From Shewanella insulae (GTDB lineage: Bacteria > Pseudomonadota > Gammaproteobacteria > Enterobacterales > Shewanellaceae), in contig NZ_WRPA01000002.1 of NCBI RefSeq assembly GCF_009831655.1, forward strand, positions 124,001 through 188,000: a DNA stretch of 64,000 nt, read 5' to 3'. Position 1 is the first letter of the stretch. Each line of letters starts with the position of its first letter. The notes under the pieces are model-generated. The model was not told the origin of the DNA. It searched no databases and saw only the letters and a list, made by a program, of their open reading frames with translations. This document shows positions 51,347 to 61,849 of the stretch, one piece after another. The position numbers and the translations under genes are program-made.

Positions 51347-52324
51347 ATGGTAGATGCAGATCAATTACGTCAATGGGGACGCAAGGTTATCGATACCGAG
51401 CGCAACGCGCTGGACAACCTGTATCAATATGTCGACTCGAGTGAATTCGCCAAGGCCTGTCAGCTGATCCTCGCCTGCACCGGCAAGGTGATAGTGATGG
51501 GCATGGGCAAGTCTGGCCACATAGGTAACAAGATCTCGGCCACACTAGCCAGCACTGGCACCCCGGCCTTCTTCGTCCACCCCGGTGAGGCCAGCCACGG
51601 CGACCTGGGCGTACTGAGCGAGAACGATATCGTACTCGCCATCTCCAACTCGGGCGAAGCCAGCGAAATTTTAACCCTGATGCCTGTGATCAAGCGTATG
51701 GGGCTCCCTGTCATCGCGGTGACGGGTAAACCCGAGTCCAACATGGCCAAGCATTCTGTGGTTCACCTTTGTATCGAAGTACCGGAAGAGGCCTGTCCGC
51801 TCGGGCTGGCACCCACCTCGAGCACCACGGCGACTCTGGTTATGGGTGATGCCCTGGCGGTCGCCCTGCTGCAGGCTCGTGGCTTTACCAAGGACGATTT
51901 CGCCCTCTCCCACCCAGGCGGTAGCCTGGGACGCAAACTGTTGCTCAAGGTGAGCGACGTGATGCACAAGGGCAAGGAGCTGCCTCTGGTGGCCGAAGAT
52001 ATCTGTATTACTGAGGCCCTGTATGAGATCTCCAAGAAGGGATTGGGCATGACAGGCGTGGTCGATAGCCAGGGGCTTCTGGTCGGCATCTTCACCGATG
52101 GCGACCTGCGCCGGGTGATCGACGCCGAGATCAACCTGCGTAAGACCTCCATCTCAGAGGTGATGACACACGGCTGCGTCACCGTTAGCCAGGGCATCTT
52201 AGCCGCCCAGGCCCTTAAGTTGATGGACGAGAAAGAGATCAACGGCCTGATCGTCACCGACGAGCAACAGAAGCCGATTGGTGCACTCAACATGCTGGAC
52301 ATGGTTAAGGCGGGGGTGATCTAA
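51347..52324 (+). CDS. kdsD: D-arabinose 5-phosphate isomerase
   Basis: 325 residues: a SIS isomerase domain (VIVMGMGKSGHIGNKISATL, PGEASHGDLG, AISNSGEASEI) and two C-terminal CBS domains (from about 205 and 270). It makes arabinose-5-phosphate from ribulose-5-phosphate for Kdo, an inner-core LPS sugar. Followed after 1 nt by kdsC, the last enzyme but one of Kdo synthesis. Confidence 0.96.
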   Translation: MVDADQLRQWGRKVIDTERNALDNLYQYVDSSEFAKACQLILACTGKVIVMGMGKSGHIGNKISATLASTGTPAFFVHPGEASHGDLGVLSENDIVLAISNSGEASEILTLMPVIKRMGLPVIAVTGKPESNMAKHSVVHLCIEVPEEACPLGLAPTSSTTATLVMGDALAVALLQARGFTKDDFALSHPGGSLGRKLLLKVSDVMHKGKELPLVAEDICITEALYEISKKGLGMTGVVDSQGLLVGIFTDGDLRRVIDAEINLRKTSISEVMTHGCVTVSQGILAAQALKLMDEKEINGLIVTDEQQKPIGALNMLDMVKAGVI

Positions 52325-52325
52325 C

Positions 52326-52877
52326 ATGGCACATCAAGGTTTCTACGGCCCCATCAGCGACACTGTCTGGCAGAAAGCCAAACAGATCAAGCTCTTGATC
52401 TGCGACGTCGACGGCGTCTTCTCCGACGGCCTGGTCTATATGAGCAACTCGGGCGACGAACTCAAGACCTTCCATACCCGTGACGGCTATGGCGTCCGCT
52501 CGCTGCTGACCAGTGACATCCCCGTTGCTATCATCACGGGGCGCAAGTCCAAGATAGTGGAAGATCGCATGACGGCCCTAGGGATCACCCATATCTATCA
52601 GGGCGTCGACAACAAGATGGTGCCCTATCAGGAGCTGCTGGATCTCTACAAGGTGACGCCAGAAGAAGTCGCCTATATCGGTGATGACATGGTAGATCTG
52701 CCCGTGATGCAGAAGGTTGGCCTGTCCGTTTGTGTGGCCGACGGTCACCCCTATGTGCGCCAACATGCCGACATGGTCACCCACATCAAGGGGGGCCATG
52801 GCGCCCTGCGTGAACTGACAGATCTTATCCTGCTCAGCCAAGATAAGTTTGCCACGGCCCACGGAATGAGCATATGA
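52326..52877 (+). CDS. kdsC: 3-deoxy-D-manno-octulosonate 8-phosphate phosphatase
   Basis: 183 residues, HAD superfamily with no cap domain (tetramer type). Nucleophile motif LICDVDGVFSDG, motif II AIITGRKS and motif IV YIGDDMVDLPVM are complete. It removes phosphate from Kdo-8-phosphate. Its stop overlaps the lptC start (ATGA). Confidence 0.97.
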   Translation: MAHQGFYGPISDTVWQKAKQIKLLICDVDGVFSDGLVYMSNSGDELKTFHTRDGYGVRSLLTSDIPVAIITGRKSKIVEDRMTALGITHIYQGVDNKMVPYQELLDLYKVTPEEVAYIGDDMVDLPVMQKVGLSVCVADGHPYVRQHADMVTHIKGGHGALRELTDLILLSQDKFATAHGMSI

Positions 52878-53431
52878 ACAGAGTCACGCTGGCGATCATC
52901 GCCTTCTTCGGTACCGCGCTGATCCTCTATTGGCAGGTGCAGTCGAAAAAGGGTGACGAAGATCTGGCCTTGAGCAATACAGATCGTCCCGACTACATAG
53001 CCCGGGATCTCAAGAGCGTGCAATATAATGAAGAGGGTGGCATCAACAGCCGGGTATCGGCCAGTCACATGGAGCACTTCGCCGAGCGCAATCTGACCTA
53101 CTTCACCCAGCCCATCTATCTGGTCTACCCGGACAACGGCGATGCCCAGTGGCGACTGAGATCGACCAAGGGCACTCTGGATAAAAATAGCGGACGGGTC
53201 ACCCTGGAAAATAATGTTATCATTGATGCCATTAGCCCAGAGGAGCCGATTCAGACTATAGAGACCACCTATCTGGAGCTGGATCTCAATACTATGATTA
53301 TGACATCCGACAGAAGCATTCGGATCACCGGCCAGGATTTCCTCATCACAGGGGAAGGCTTATATGCCGATCTCAACGCACAAAATATAAAACTGACGAG
53401 TCAGGTAGAAGGAACATATGAAACTAAATAG
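52874..53431 (+). CDS. lptC: LPS export protein LptC
   Basis: 185 residues. One N-terminal transmembrane helix (about 4-20) and a periplasmic beta-jellyroll (DYIARDLKSVQYNEEGGINS, YLVYPDNGDAQWRLRSTKGT, ITGEGLYADL). LptC takes LPS from LptB2FG and passes it to LptA. It overlaps kdsC by 4 nt and lptA by 14 nt. Confidence 0.95.
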   Translation: MNRVTLAIIAFFGTALILYWQVQSKKGDEDLALSNTDRPDYIARDLKSVQYNEEGGINSRVSASHMEHFAERNLTYFTQPIYLVYPDNGDAQWRLRSTKGTLDKNSGRVTLENNVIIDAISPEEPIQTIETTYLELDLNTMIMTSDRSIRITGQDFLITGEGLYADLNAQNIKLTSQVEGTYETK

Positions 53432-53972
53432 CCTTATTCTTGCGGGCCTGCTGCCCCTGGTCAGTATTGGCGCACAGGCCAAGGTAAACGACCTGCTGCA
53501 AGAGGTTAAGATCTCTGCCGCCAGCCAGGAAGCCGACATCAAGAACAACCAGATCATCTTCCATGGTCCGGTGGAAGTGACTCAAGGCTCAATCAAAATA
53601 TTGGCCAGTGAGCTGCGCGCCTTCAGCAAAGAGAAGAACAGCGGCAAGATCCTAATCGCCACAGGTAACCCGGCCACCTACTCTCAGGTGATGGAAGATG
53701 GCCGTCCCGCCTCGGCCAGCGCCAAGGAGATACGTTACGAGCTCTCCAGCCGCACCCTGACACTGATCGGTGACGCCACCCTAGAGCAGGAAGGCAGCCA
53801 GGTCACAGGTTCTCAGATCCGCTACAACATAGAGCAGCAACAGCTGATCGCCGAGAGCACAGGCAAAGACAGAGTGATCACCATCATTCAGCCTGAAAAC
53901 TATCAGGAACAGATTCAACCCGAAAACAAGCCAGAAGAGAAACCCGAACAACCCGAGCAGGAAAAGCAATGA
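53418..53972 (+). CDS. lptA: LPS transport periplasmic protein LptA
   Basis: 184 residues with a signal peptide (1-21, ending AQA). OstA/LptA jellyroll: [32 protein letters not shown], and [20 protein letters not shown]. The tail is rich in Pro/Glu/Gln ([14 protein letters not shown]) and probably disordered. LptA polymerises into the periplasmic bridge for LPS. Its stop overlaps the lptB start (ATGA). Confidence 0.95.
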   Translation: MKLNSLILAGLLPLVSIGAQAKVNDLLQEVKISAASQEADIKNNQIIFHGPVEVTQGSIKILASELRAFSKEKNSGKILIATGNPATYSQVMEDGRPASASAKEIRYELSSRTLTLIGDATLEQEGSQVTGSQIRYNIEQQQLIAESTGKDRVITIIQPENYQEQIQPENKPEEKPEQPEQEKQ

Positions 53973-54700
53973 CAGACTTGACCTTGAAGGCAGAGAATCT
54001 CGCCAAGAGCTATAAGAGTCGTGCCGTTGTCCAAGACGTGAGCCTCACGGTCAAGACCGGGCAGATCGTCGGTCTGCTAGGACCAAATGGCGCCGGCAAG
54101 ACCACCACCTTTTACATGGTCGTCGGCCTGGTACAGAGCGACAAGGGACGCATCTTTATCGATGACGACGACCTGACGCTAGATCCCATGCACCTACGTG
54201 CCCGTAAGGGCATAGGTTACCTGCCCCAGGAGGCCAGCATCTTCCGTAAGCTCTCGGTGCGGGACAACATCATGGCCGTGCTCCAGACCCGCAGCGATCT
54301 TAATAACAATGGCCGCGAAGAGGAGCTGGAACACCTGCTGGAAGAGTTTCATATCACCCATATCCGCGACAGCCAAGGCATGGCCCTCTCGGGCGGTGAA
54401 CGTCGCCGGGTCGAGATCGCCAGGGCACTGGCCGCTAATCCTAAGTTTATTCTCCTCGACGAACCCTTCGCCGGGGTCGATCCCATCTCGGTTATCGATA
54501 TCAAGAAGATCATCGAGCAGCTTAAGAATCGCGGCCTTGGTGTGCTGATCACCGACCATAATGTGCGCGAAACATTAGACGTCTGTGAAAAAGCCTACAT
54601 AGTTAGCCATGGTAATCTGATCGCCGAGGGCACACCCGCCGAAATCTTAGACAACCAGCAAGTACGAGCAGTGTACTTAGGTGAACAATTCAAGCTATAG
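53969..54700 (+). CDS. lptB: LPS export ABC transporter ATPase LptB
   Basis: 243 residues. Walker [18 protein letters not shown]-loop [14 protein letters not shown], signature [16 protein letters not shown], Walker [14 protein letters not shown] and switch histidine ITDHNVRET are intact. It powers LptFG, which are encoded elsewhere. Last of the lptCAB overlap group; a 134-nt gap to rpoN follows. Confidence 0.97.
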   Translation: MTDLTLKAENLAKSYKSRAVVQDVSLTVKTGQIVGLLGPNGAGKTTTFYMVVGLVQSDKGRIFIDDDDLTLDPMHLRARKGIGYLPQEASIFRKLSVRDNIMAVLQTRSDLNNNGREEELEHLLEEFHITHIRDSQGMALSGGERRRVEIARALAANPKFILLDEPFAGVDPISVIDIKKIIEQLKNRGLGVLITDHNVRETLDVCEKAYIVSHGNLIAEGTPAEILDNQQVRAVYLGEQFKL

Positions 54701-54834
54701 TTAATCTTATAATAGGGTCACAAACAGTAAGCCTATTTCAGATTGTGGCCTAAGGAACTATCCGATATATTTGTCCGGCACTTATAGCCAGAGCTTTCTC
54801 ATTTTATAATTAGAAACAAGGGAATAGCAGTACG

Positions 54835-56322
54835 ATGAAAGCGTCACTTCAGCTCAAAATGGGTCAGCATCTCACCATGACGCCCCAACTACAACAGGCC
54901 ATACGTCTGTTGCAGTTGTCGTCATTAGAGCTGCAGCAGGAGATCCAGCAGGCATTAGAGTCCAATCCGCTCCTGGAATTGGATGAAGAGCAAGAGAGCG
55001 CCAGCGTCGAACTGCAAGACGATACGGGCAGCGACAACTTCGACAACAAGTATGACGACAAGATAGAGCTGGATTCGAGTCAGGATAACTCAGGGGTCGA
55101 GACCTCAGACGCCCTGACTCAGGACTCTATGCCAGACGAATTGCCGGTCGACACCACTTGGGATGAGGTCTACACCGCCTCACCCAACTCAAGCTCTGGC
55201 GCCATGCGTGACGACGACATGCCTTTTCAGGGCGAGACCAGCGAAGGCCTATACGAGCACCTGGAATGGCAGAAGAACCTGACCCCCTTTTCCGATAACG
55301 ATCTGGCCATCGCCACCGCTATCATAGATGCCATCGACGAGCGTGGTTACCTTACCCAGACCTGTGAAGATATTCTCGAGGCCATGGGCGACCCAGAGAT
55401 CGAACTCGACGAGGTCGAGGCGGTACTCAAGCGGGTGCAACACTTCGATCCCATAGGCGTGGCGGCGCGCGATCTCAGCGAATGCCTGACGATCCAGCTA
55501 GCCCAATACGGTGACGACACCCCCCATATCGACAACGCCCGCATGCTGATCAAGGAGCACCTGGATCTCATCGCCGGACGAGACTTCCGTCTGCTGATGC
55601 GCAAGACCAAGCTCAAAGAGGACGATCTGCGTGAGGCGATCGCCCTGATCCAGACCCTGAATCCCCGTCCCGGTCTCGCCATCACTGCCAGTCGCGACGA
55701 ATACGTGATTCCCGATGTGACCGTCACCAAGAAGAAGGGACGCTGGGTGGTCGAACTCAATCCAGACAGCATGCCCAAGATCAACGTCAATCAGCAGTAT
55801 GCCGCCATGGCGCGCAACACCAAGAGCCAGGCCGATGGTCAGTTCATCCGCGGTCACCTGCAGGAAGCCAAGTGGTTCCTCAAGAGCCTGGAAAGCCGCA
55901 ACGAGACGCTGCTCAAGGTGACCAACTGTATTGTCGACTTCCAGCAGGGCTTCTTCGAATTCGGTGAAGAAGCGATGAAACCCATGGTGCTGAACGATAT
56001 CGCCGAGGCGGTGGAGATGCACGAATCCACTATCTCCCGCGTAACGACCCAAAAATATATGCATACCCCGAGAGGGATCTTCGAACTCAAATACTTCTTC
56101 TCCAGTCATGTCGGCACCGACGATGGCGGAGAGTGCTCTTCGACAGCAATCCGAGCCTTCATCAAGAAGCTGGTTGCTGCGGAAAACCAGAAAAAGCCAT
56201 TGAGCGACAGCAAGATGGCTCAACTCCTGGCTGAACAAGGAATTAAGGTGGCGAGACGTACCATTGCCAAGTATCGCGAGGCGATGCTGATCCCACCTTC
56301 GAATCAGCGCAAGAGCTTATAA
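54835..56322 (+). CDS. rpoN: RNA polymerase sigma-54 factor
   Basis: 495 residues. Region I is Gln/Leu-rich ([20 protein letters not shown]), region II is acidic (about 48-120), then core-binding and DNA-binding domains, ending in the RpoN box [10 protein letters not shown] at 473-482. Sigma-54 serves nitrogen, flagellar and other promoters with enhancer-binding proteins. It heads rpoN-hpf-ptsN-rapZ-ptsO. Confidence 0.98.
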   Translation: MKASLQLKMGQHLTMTPQLQQAIRLLQLSSLELQQEIQQALESNPLLELDEEQESASVELQDDTGSDNFDNKYDDKIELDSSQDNSGVETSDALTQDSMPDELPVDTTWDEVYTASPNSSSGAMRDDDMPFQGETSEGLYEHLEWQKNLTPFSDNDLAIATAIIDAIDERGYLTQTCEDILEAMGDPEIELDEVEAVLKRVQHFDPIGVAARDLSECLTIQLAQYGDDTPHIDNARMLIKEHLDLIAGRDFRLLMRKTKLKEDDLREAIALIQTLNPRPGLAITASRDEYVIPDVTVTKKKGRWVVELNPDSMPKINVNQQYAAMARNTKSQADGQFIRGHLQEAKWFLKSLESRNETLLKVTNCIVDFQQGFFEFGEEAMKPMVLNDIAEAVEMHESTISRVTTQKYMHTPRGIFELKYFFSSHVGTDDGGECSSTAIRAFIKKLVAAENQKKPLSDSKMAQLLAEQGIKVARRTIAKYREAMLIPPSNQRKSL

Positions 56323-56352
56323 AACGAACCTGGAAACTGGAGGACTATCTTT

Positions 56353-56640
56353 ATGCAAATAAACCTGACTGGACACCATATCGAGATCACCCAATCTCTA
56401 CGAAGCTATATCGAAGAGAAATTCACAAAGCTTGAACGCCATTTCGATCAGATCAATAATGTGCACGTTGTATTAAATGTCGAAAAGTTACAGCAAAAGG
56501 TTGAAGCAAAGTTACACCTCCGTGGCGGAGAAGTGTTCGCAACATCCGAACATGCGGACATGTATGCCGCGATTGACTCCCTGATTGACAAACTCGATCG
56601 TCAGGTCATTAAACACAAAGAGAAGCTTACTAAACATTAA
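56353..56640 (+). CDS. hpf: Ribosome hibernation promoting factor
   Basis: 95 residues, short-form HPF. MQINLTGHHIEITQSLRSYI and the AAIDSLIDKLDRQVIKHKEK end are typical. It binds the 30S A/P sites and promotes 100S ribosome dimers in stationary phase. It has a GGAGG-like site before the ATG and follows rpoN by 30 nt. Confidence 0.97.
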   Translation: MQINLTGHHIEITQSLRSYIEEKFTKLERHFDQINNVHVVLNVEKLQQKVEAKLHLRGGEVFATSEHADMYAAIDSLIDKLDRQVIKHKEKLTKH

Positions 56641-56642
56641 CG

Positions 56643-57086
56643 ATGGAACTGAGTACCATCCTGCGGCCGGAGTGCACCACCTGCGCCACTCCGGGCAGTA
56701 AGAAAAAGGTACTGGAGCTTATCAGCGACTTAGCCGCTGTCCAGTACCCTACCCTCTCCTCTCAAGAAATTTTTGAAAGCCTTCTGGCGCGAGAGAAAAT
56801 GGGCAGCACAGGTATAGGCAATGGTATCGCGATTCCTCACGGGCGGCTATCTAACATAGATCAACCCGTAGCCGTACTGGTGAAATGTGCTGAACCAATC
56901 GCATTCGATGCCATTGACAATCAGCCCGTCGATATCCTTTTTGCATTATTGGTGCCCGCAGATCAATGCGAGCAACACCTTAGCACCCTGGCCGCCATGG
57001 CAGAGAAGCTCAACGATAAGGCCATCGTGAAGCAGCTAAGAAAAACCCAAGATGAGTCAGAACTCTATCAGGTGATCACCCAATGA
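56643..57086 (+). CDS. ptsN: PTS-Ntr enzyme IIA
   Basis: 147 residues. The EIIA-Ntr phospho-site histidine is H66 in [12 protein letters not shown]. It receives phosphate from NPr (ptsO, downstream) and regulates potassium transport and other targets; it has no sugar substrate. It starts 2 nt after hpf and overlaps rapZ by 4 nt. Confidence 0.97.
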   Translation: MELSTILRPECTTCATPGSKKKVLELISDLAAVQYPTLSSQEIFESLLAREKMGSTGIGNGIAIPHGRLSNIDQPVAVLVKCAEPIAFDAIDNQPVDILFALLVPADQCEQHLSTLAAMAEKLNDKAIVKQLRKTQDESELYQVITQ

Positions 57087-57931
57087 AATTGGTTTTGGTA
57101 TCCGGACGCTCAGGATCGGGAAAATCCGTCGCGCTTAGGGTCTTAGAAGATCTAGGCTACTACTGTGTCGACAATCTGCCCTTGCAGATGATGGAAGCCC
57201 TGCTGGAACAGCTCAAGGGCAGCAACGAGCTCGTGGCCATCAGCGTCGATGTGCGCAACATGCCCAGCGAAGAGATCCAGCTGGAAAAGCAGCTGGCCAA
57301 GCTCCCCAAAGATACCGAAATCTTAAGTTTCTTCCTCAACTCCAGCGACAGCGTGCTGCTTAAACGCTATAGCGAGACTCGCAGGCTGCACCCACTGTCA
57401 CGTTCTAAGGTCTCCCTCAAAGAAGCGATTCAGCTCGAAGGCAAGTTGCTCGACCCCATCGCCAAGTTAGTGGATCACTATATCGACACCTCCAACCTCA
57501 ACATCTATGAGTTGAGCGACAAGGTACGAGAGATCCTGCTAGGCACCATAGACAAAGAGTTGGTGATCAACTTCGAATCCTTCGGCTTTAAATATGGCAT
57601 GCCGACCGAGGCCGACTTCATGTTCGATGTGCGCTTCCTGCCCAACCCCCATTGGGAGCCGGAGCTGAGGCCACTTACCGGCCTGGATGAACCGGTGCAA
57701 CAGTTTCTGAGTCAGCAACCCCTGGTCAACAAGTTTATCTGGCAGATCGAAAACCTACTGGAAACCTGGTTGCCTCACCTTGAGCGCAACAACCGCAGCT
57801 ACCTCACCATCGCCATCGGCTGTACCGGTGGTCAGCACAGATCTGTCTACGTGACCGACCAGCTCGCCAAGCTGTTCAACAAGGGCAAGCATAAGGTACA
57901 GGCACGTCACAGAGAGCTAAAGCATGGCTAA
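57083..57931 (+). CDS. rapZ: RNase adapter protein RapZ
   Basis: 282 residues. Walker [19 protein letters not shown] at about 8-25, [11 protein letters not shown], and the C-terminal signature [13 protein letters not shown]. In E. coli RapZ guides RNase E to the sRNA GlmZ and so controls GlmS and glucosamine-6-phosphate supply to the envelope. Its stop overlaps ptsO by 8 nt. Confidence 0.97.
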   Translation: MKLVLVSGRSGSGKSVALRVLEDLGYYCVDNLPLQMMEALLEQLKGSNELVAISVDVRNMPSEEIQLEKQLAKLPKDTEILSFFLNSSDSVLLKRYSETRRLHPLSRSKVSLKEAIQLEGKLLDPIAKLVDHYIDTSNLNIYELSDKVREILLGTIDKELVINFESFGFKYGMPTEADFMFDVRFLPNPHWEPELRPLTGLDEPVQQFLSQQPLVNKFIWQIENLLETWLPHLERNNRSYLTIAIGCTGGQHRSVYVTDQLAKLFNKGKHKVQARHRELKHG

Positions 57932-58199
57932 GTTGGCCCGTGAGCTGACCATCTGCAACAAGTTGGGCCTACACGCCAGGGCGGCGACTAAGCTGGCAGT
58001 GCTTGCCGCCAAGTTCGACGCCGAGGTCACTCTGATCCAGGGCGATAAACAGGCCTCGGCAGCCAGCGTACTCGGCCTCTTGATGCTCGAGACCGGCATG
58101 GGTAAAACCATCACCATCACCAGCGAAGGCAAAGATGCTCAGGCGGCCTTGGATGCCATCAGCGCCCTTATTGACGCCAAATTCGATGAGGCCGTATAA
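57924..58199 (+). CDS. ptsO: PTS-Ntr phosphocarrier NPr
   Basis: 91 residues, HPr-like. The phospho-histidine is H17 in [13 protein letters not shown], and [13 protein letters not shown] holds the second conserved site. It links PtsP (EI-Ntr, elsewhere) with PtsN. Last gene of the rpoN cluster, overlapping rapZ. Confidence 0.96.
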   Translation: MAKLARELTICNKLGLHARAATKLAVLAAKFDAEVTLIQGDKQASAASVLGLLMLETGMGKTITITSEGKDAQAALDAISALIDAKFDEAV

Positions 58200-58299
58200 T
58201 CGGCTCGCTTTCCGGTATCAGCTTAATTCCGTCCTATACTTATCATAGACTTACAAGCCTACCACCCAAGCCGTTCAATCAACTGCCAAAGGAGGAGCT

Positions 58300-59667
58300 A
58301 TGCCGATCGAAGTGTTAGATAGTGAAACCACAGATCAACGCCTTAATCAGCTGACTCAAGCCTTAGGCAGCGGCATGTTTGTCCATGTTCGAAGCATGCT
58401 ACACGACATGGCCGCCTCAGATATCGCCTTCATCCTGGAGTCTTCGCCACCACGTACCCGTCAGGTGCTGTGGCAGCTGATCGATCAGGAGCATACCGGT
58501 GAGATCCTCGATGAGCTGGGGGAAGAGCTCAAAGATACCCTTATCACCCAGATGAGTCCCGAGCGCGTCGCCAAGGCGGCCGAAGGCATGGACACGGACG
58601 ATCTGGCCTACATACTGCGCAGCCTGCCCGACAGCGTCTTCAATCAGGTACTACAGTCGATGACGGCGCAAGACAGGGCCAGGGTGGAACAGGCGCTCTC
58701 CTATCCGGAAGATACCGCCGGCAGTATCATGAACACAGATACGGTGACAGTGCGCCCCGATGTGAACGTCGATGTGATCCTCCGTTACCTGAGGATCCGC
58801 GGCGAGCTGCCCGACGCCACCGACACCCTCTATGTGGTGGACAAACGCGACAGCCTGCTGGGCGGAGTACGTATCACAGATCTGCTGACCTGTGACCCTA
58901 ACGCCTCGGTGCGGGAGATCATGAACGACGATCTCGAAGGGATCCCCGTGGCCATGGACGACGGCGAAGTCGCCCAACTATTCGAGCGCCATGACTGGGT
59001 CTCGGCCCCCGTGGTCGAAGAGGAGACCAATCGCCTGCTGGGGCGTATCACCATCGACGATATCGTCGACGTGATCCGTGAAGACGCCGAACACTCCATG
59101 ATGGGGATGGCGGGGATGGACGACGACACAGATACCTTCGGCCCTGTGGTCAAGAGTACCCTGAGGCGCTCCCTCTGGCTGACCATCAACCTGTTTGCGG
59201 CGCTGTTGGCCGCCTCGGTCAGTAACATGTTTGAGAACACCCTGGAGCAGTTTGCCACCATCGCCATCTTGATGACCATAGTACCCAGCATGGGGGGCGT
59301 GGCCGGCAATCAGACCCTGGCTCTGGTGATCCGGGGCATCGCCCTGGGGCAGATAGGCCAGAGTAACTCCCGTTGGCTGATCGGTAAGGAGCTGGCCATC
59401 GGCTTTCTCAACGGCCTGCTCTGGTCCATGTTGGTGTTTGCCGCCATTTGGCTGTGGAAGGGCGATATCGCCTTGGGCGGACTGATCGGCGGCGCCATGC
59501 TGATCAACATGACGGTGGCCGGTCTGGCAGGCGCCAGCATTCCACTGCTGCTGAAGAAGTTTAACGTCGACCCGGCACTGGCGGGCGGCATGGTGCTGAC
59601 TACGGTCACAGATGTGATCGGCCTGTTCGCCTTCCTCGGCCTCGCCACCCTGTTTCTGCTGCATTGA
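58300..59667 (+). CDS. mgtE: Mg2+ transporter MgtE
   Basis: 455 residues. An N-terminal MgtE_N superhelical domain (about 20-130), a CBS pair (about 135-255, DTVTVRPDVNVDVILRYL and LGRITIDDIVDVI) and five C-terminal transmembrane helices with MTIVPSMGGVAGNQTL and VAGLAGASIPLLL, which line the pore. The cytosolic domains gate the channel according to Mg2+. Strong AAAGGAGGAG site before the ATG. In Shewanella it commonly follows ptsO, but it has its own 100-nt upstream gap. Confidence 0.96.
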   Translation: MPIEVLDSETTDQRLNQLTQALGSGMFVHVRSMLHDMAASDIAFILESSPPRTRQVLWQLIDQEHTGEILDELGEELKDTLITQMSPERVAKAAEGMDTDDLAYILRSLPDSVFNQVLQSMTAQDRARVEQALSYPEDTAGSIMNTDTVTVRPDVNVDVILRYLRIRGELPDATDTLYVVDKRDSLLGGVRITDLLTCDPNASVREIMNDDLEGIPVAMDDGEVAQLFERHDWVSAPVVEEETNRLLGRITIDDIVDVIREDAEHSMMGMAGMDDDTDTFGPVVKSTLRRSLWLTINLFAALLAASVSNMFENTLEQFATIAILMTIVPSMGGVAGNQTLALVIRGIALGQIGQSNSRWLIGKELAIGFLNGLLWSMLVFAAIWLWKGDIALGGLIGGAMLINMTVAGLAGASIPLLLKKFNVDPALAGGMVLTTVTDVIGLFAFLGLATLFLLH

Positions 59668-59672
59668 CACCT

Positions 59673-59703
59673 AAGCGCCTGCCAAATCCAATCGGAGGCG
59701 CTT
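59673..59703 (+). terminator. Hairpin after mgtE
   Basis: AAGCGCCT and AGGCGCTT are perfect complements with a 15-nt loop, 6 nt after the mgtE stop, but no T-run follows. It could be an attenuating or stabilising hairpin rather than an intrinsic terminator. Confidence 0.45.
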
Positions 59704-59771
59704 GAATTACAATGTAATCGACATCTTTTTCACGCTAGTATGGTTATCGTCACATCATAGAGAGAGGTGAC

Positions 59772-60455
59772 ATGCACAATACTCAAATACTCATCATCGA
59801 AGATAATGCCGATGTCGCCGGCGTCCTGGGAGATTACCTGGAGTCCCAAGGGGCTCAGGTTGATTATGCCAGCAATGGCGAGCTAGGCCTTCGCCTCGCC
59901 ACCGACGGGCATTTCGACGCCATCATACTGGATCTCATGCTGCCTAAGATGGATGGCTACGCCGTGGCCAAGGTCCTGCGCCAGCAGGGATCCAGCGTAC
60001 CTATCCTGATGTTGACGGCGCTGGACGATAAACAGGATCTGCTGCAAGGCTTTCACAGCGGCGCCGACGACTACCTGACCAAGCCCTTCGATCTCGATGA
60101 GCTGCATGTACGCCTGCAGGCATTGATCAAGCGTCAGCTGGGACGCGTCGCTCAGGGCTGTCAGCAGTGTGGCCCGCTCACTCTCAACATCGCCGAGCAC
60201 ACGGCCTACCGAGACGGCAAGAAACTGCAGCTGACCCCCAGCTGCTATCAGATCCTGCACCTGCTGATCTCCCGGGCCCCCAACGTGGTAAAACGCGAGG
60301 AGATAGTGCAGCACCTGTGGGGCGAGGAGCCACCTAACAGCGACATCCTACGTAGCCACATGTACCAGCTGCGAAGCCAGGTGGATAACCCCTTCGACAC
60401 CCCCATCATACTGACCGTGCCTAAGATTGGCTTTCGGTTAGACGTGAAGCAATAG
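59772..60455 (+). CDS. OmpR/PhoB-family response regulator
   Basis: 227 residues. The receiver has acidic residues in IIEDNADV, phosphoacceptor D54 in IILDLMLPKMDG, Thr in LMLTALDD and Lys in YLTKPFDL. The C-terminal OmpR winged helix has LTPSCYQILHLLISRAPNVV, VKREEIVQHLWGEE, and RSHMYQLRSQVDNPF. It is encoded 11 nt before its histidine kinase. Target genes unknown. Good AGAGGTGAC site before the ATG. Confidence 0.94.
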   Translation: MHNTQILIIEDNADVAGVLGDYLESQGAQVDYASNGELGLRLATDGHFDAIILDLMLPKMDGYAVAKVLRQQGSSVPILMLTALDDKQDLLQGFHSGADDYLTKPFDLDELHVRLQALIKRQLGRVAQGCQQCGPLTLNIAEHTAYRDGKKLQLTPSCYQILHLLISRAPNVVKREEIVQHLWGEEPPNSDILRSHMYQLRSQVDNPFDTPIILTVPKIGFRLDVKQ

Positions 60456-60466
60456 AGGCCCAACTG

Positions 60467-61729
60467 GTGCGAAAAACTGCCAAGAGTCTGACCCGTAAGC
60501 TAAGTGTCTACTTCGGTGGCATCGCCCTCCTGGTCGCTGCCATTCTTTACCTGCTGAGTATCGTGATCCTCTACTGGGTCGAAGATGAGCTCAACCGCCG
60601 CACCCTGGAGCAGATAGCCCCCAGCGCTCAGACAGCGTTCGAACAGGGCGCGAGCTCGCCACAGATCCTAAGCACCACTATCACCGCCTATAACGATGCT
60701 TCCTCCTTACCCGAGGAGTATCAGGCCATTACCGATCTCCCCCTTGGCTTTCTCGATGAGTTACACGACACCTTCAAGGAGGATATCTTCATCTTGCGCA
60801 GCCAGTATAGCCACGGCGAGGCGACACATCCCCTCATCCTGGTGATGGATGCCGAGAAGGTAGAGCTGAGCCGCGGCGAATGGAGCAGCATCAGCCTGGT
60901 GATCCTGGCCGTCACCCTGATGCTGTTCGCCATGTTTGGCTTTGCCATCACCCTGCTCACCCGCAGATTAATCGCCCCCATCCGAGCCATCAGCAATCAG
61001 CTAGAGGACTCCGAGGGCGATCGACGCTTTCGCGTCTCCAAGGATGCCACCCTGGAATTTCATGCCCTCACCGACAGCCTAAACCACTATCAGCAAGAGA
61101 TAGCCCAGCTGATCCGACGGGAGCAGGCCTTCTCCCGCTATGCTAGCCATGAACTGAGAACCCCACTGACCATCATCCAGGGGGCCAGCCGCCTGCTGGA
61201 ACAAGAGGGCAACCCTGAGTTTCTCAAACGACAACGCCATCGTATCGCCAAGGCCGCCGGCAATATGCAGCAGATCATAGATGCGCTGCTCAGCTTGGTG
61301 AAACAGGAGAGAGGCTTAAACAGAGCCGAACTCAGGGCACTCGACGAGAAGGAGCTTAGACAGATCCTTGCCGAGGTCGAGCCTCTGGCGAGTCAGAAAC
61401 AGATCCAATTGAGTCTCACGCTCGATGCTACGCCACAGATAGCACCCAGCGAGGCCGTGCTACGCATGTTAATGATCAACTTGCTTAATAATGCCATCAA
61501 CGCCAGCGACAGCGGCCGCATCACCATAGGTGTCGATGAAAAGGGAATATGGGTGAAAGATCAGGGCCGTGGCATGAGCAGCAGCGATAACCGCCCCCAG
61601 GGCCATGGTCTAGGGCTGGAGATCGTCGAGGCCCTATGTAAGCGCTATCAATGGCGTTTTAGCCTCAGCAATGACAATGAGGGCTGTATCGCCAGTTTGC
61701 ACTTTCCTGTATCCAGTGATGCCCCCTGA
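60467..61729 (+). CDS. Sensor histidine kinase, paired with the OmpR-type regulator
   Basis: 420 residues from a GTG start. TM1 (about 17-39) and TM2 (about 143-167) enclose a periplasmic domain of roughly 100 residues with no recognised fold. A HAMP-like linker (RRLIAPIRAISNQLEDSEGD) leads to the HisKA box FSRYASHELRTPLTII with H228 and an HATPase domain (LMINLLNNAINASDSG, VKDQGRGMS, GHGLGLEIVEALC). QseC/PhoQ-like architecture. Ligand unknown. Confidence 0.93.
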   Translation: MRKTAKSLTRKLSVYFGGIALLVAAILYLLSIVILYWVEDELNRRTLEQIAPSAQTAFEQGASSPQILSTTITAYNDASSLPEEYQAITDLPLGFLDELHDTFKEDIFILRSQYSHGEATHPLILVMDAEKVELSRGEWSSISLVILAVTLMLFAMFGFAITLLTRRLIAPIRAISNQLEDSEGDRRFRVSKDATLEFHALTDSLNHYQQEIAQLIRREQAFSRYASHELRTPLTIIQGASRLLEQEGNPEFLKRQRHRIAKAAGNMQQIIDALLSLVKQERGLNRAELRALDEKELRQILAEVEPLASQKQIQLSLTLDATPQIAPSEAVLRMLMINLLNNAINASDSGRITIGVDEKGIWVKDQGRGMSSSDNRPQGHGLGLEIVEALCKRYQWRFSLSNDNEGCIASLHFPVSSDAP

Positions 61730-61849
61730 TGGTGCAAAACCGTTACTGAGCCAGGAACCGGCTCGTCCAATACTAGCTATTTCGCCTGTCATCTAATTGG
61801 CATAAGTTTCGCTTATCCTAGCGCGGTCACGCACTCAGGAGGCTTTCCC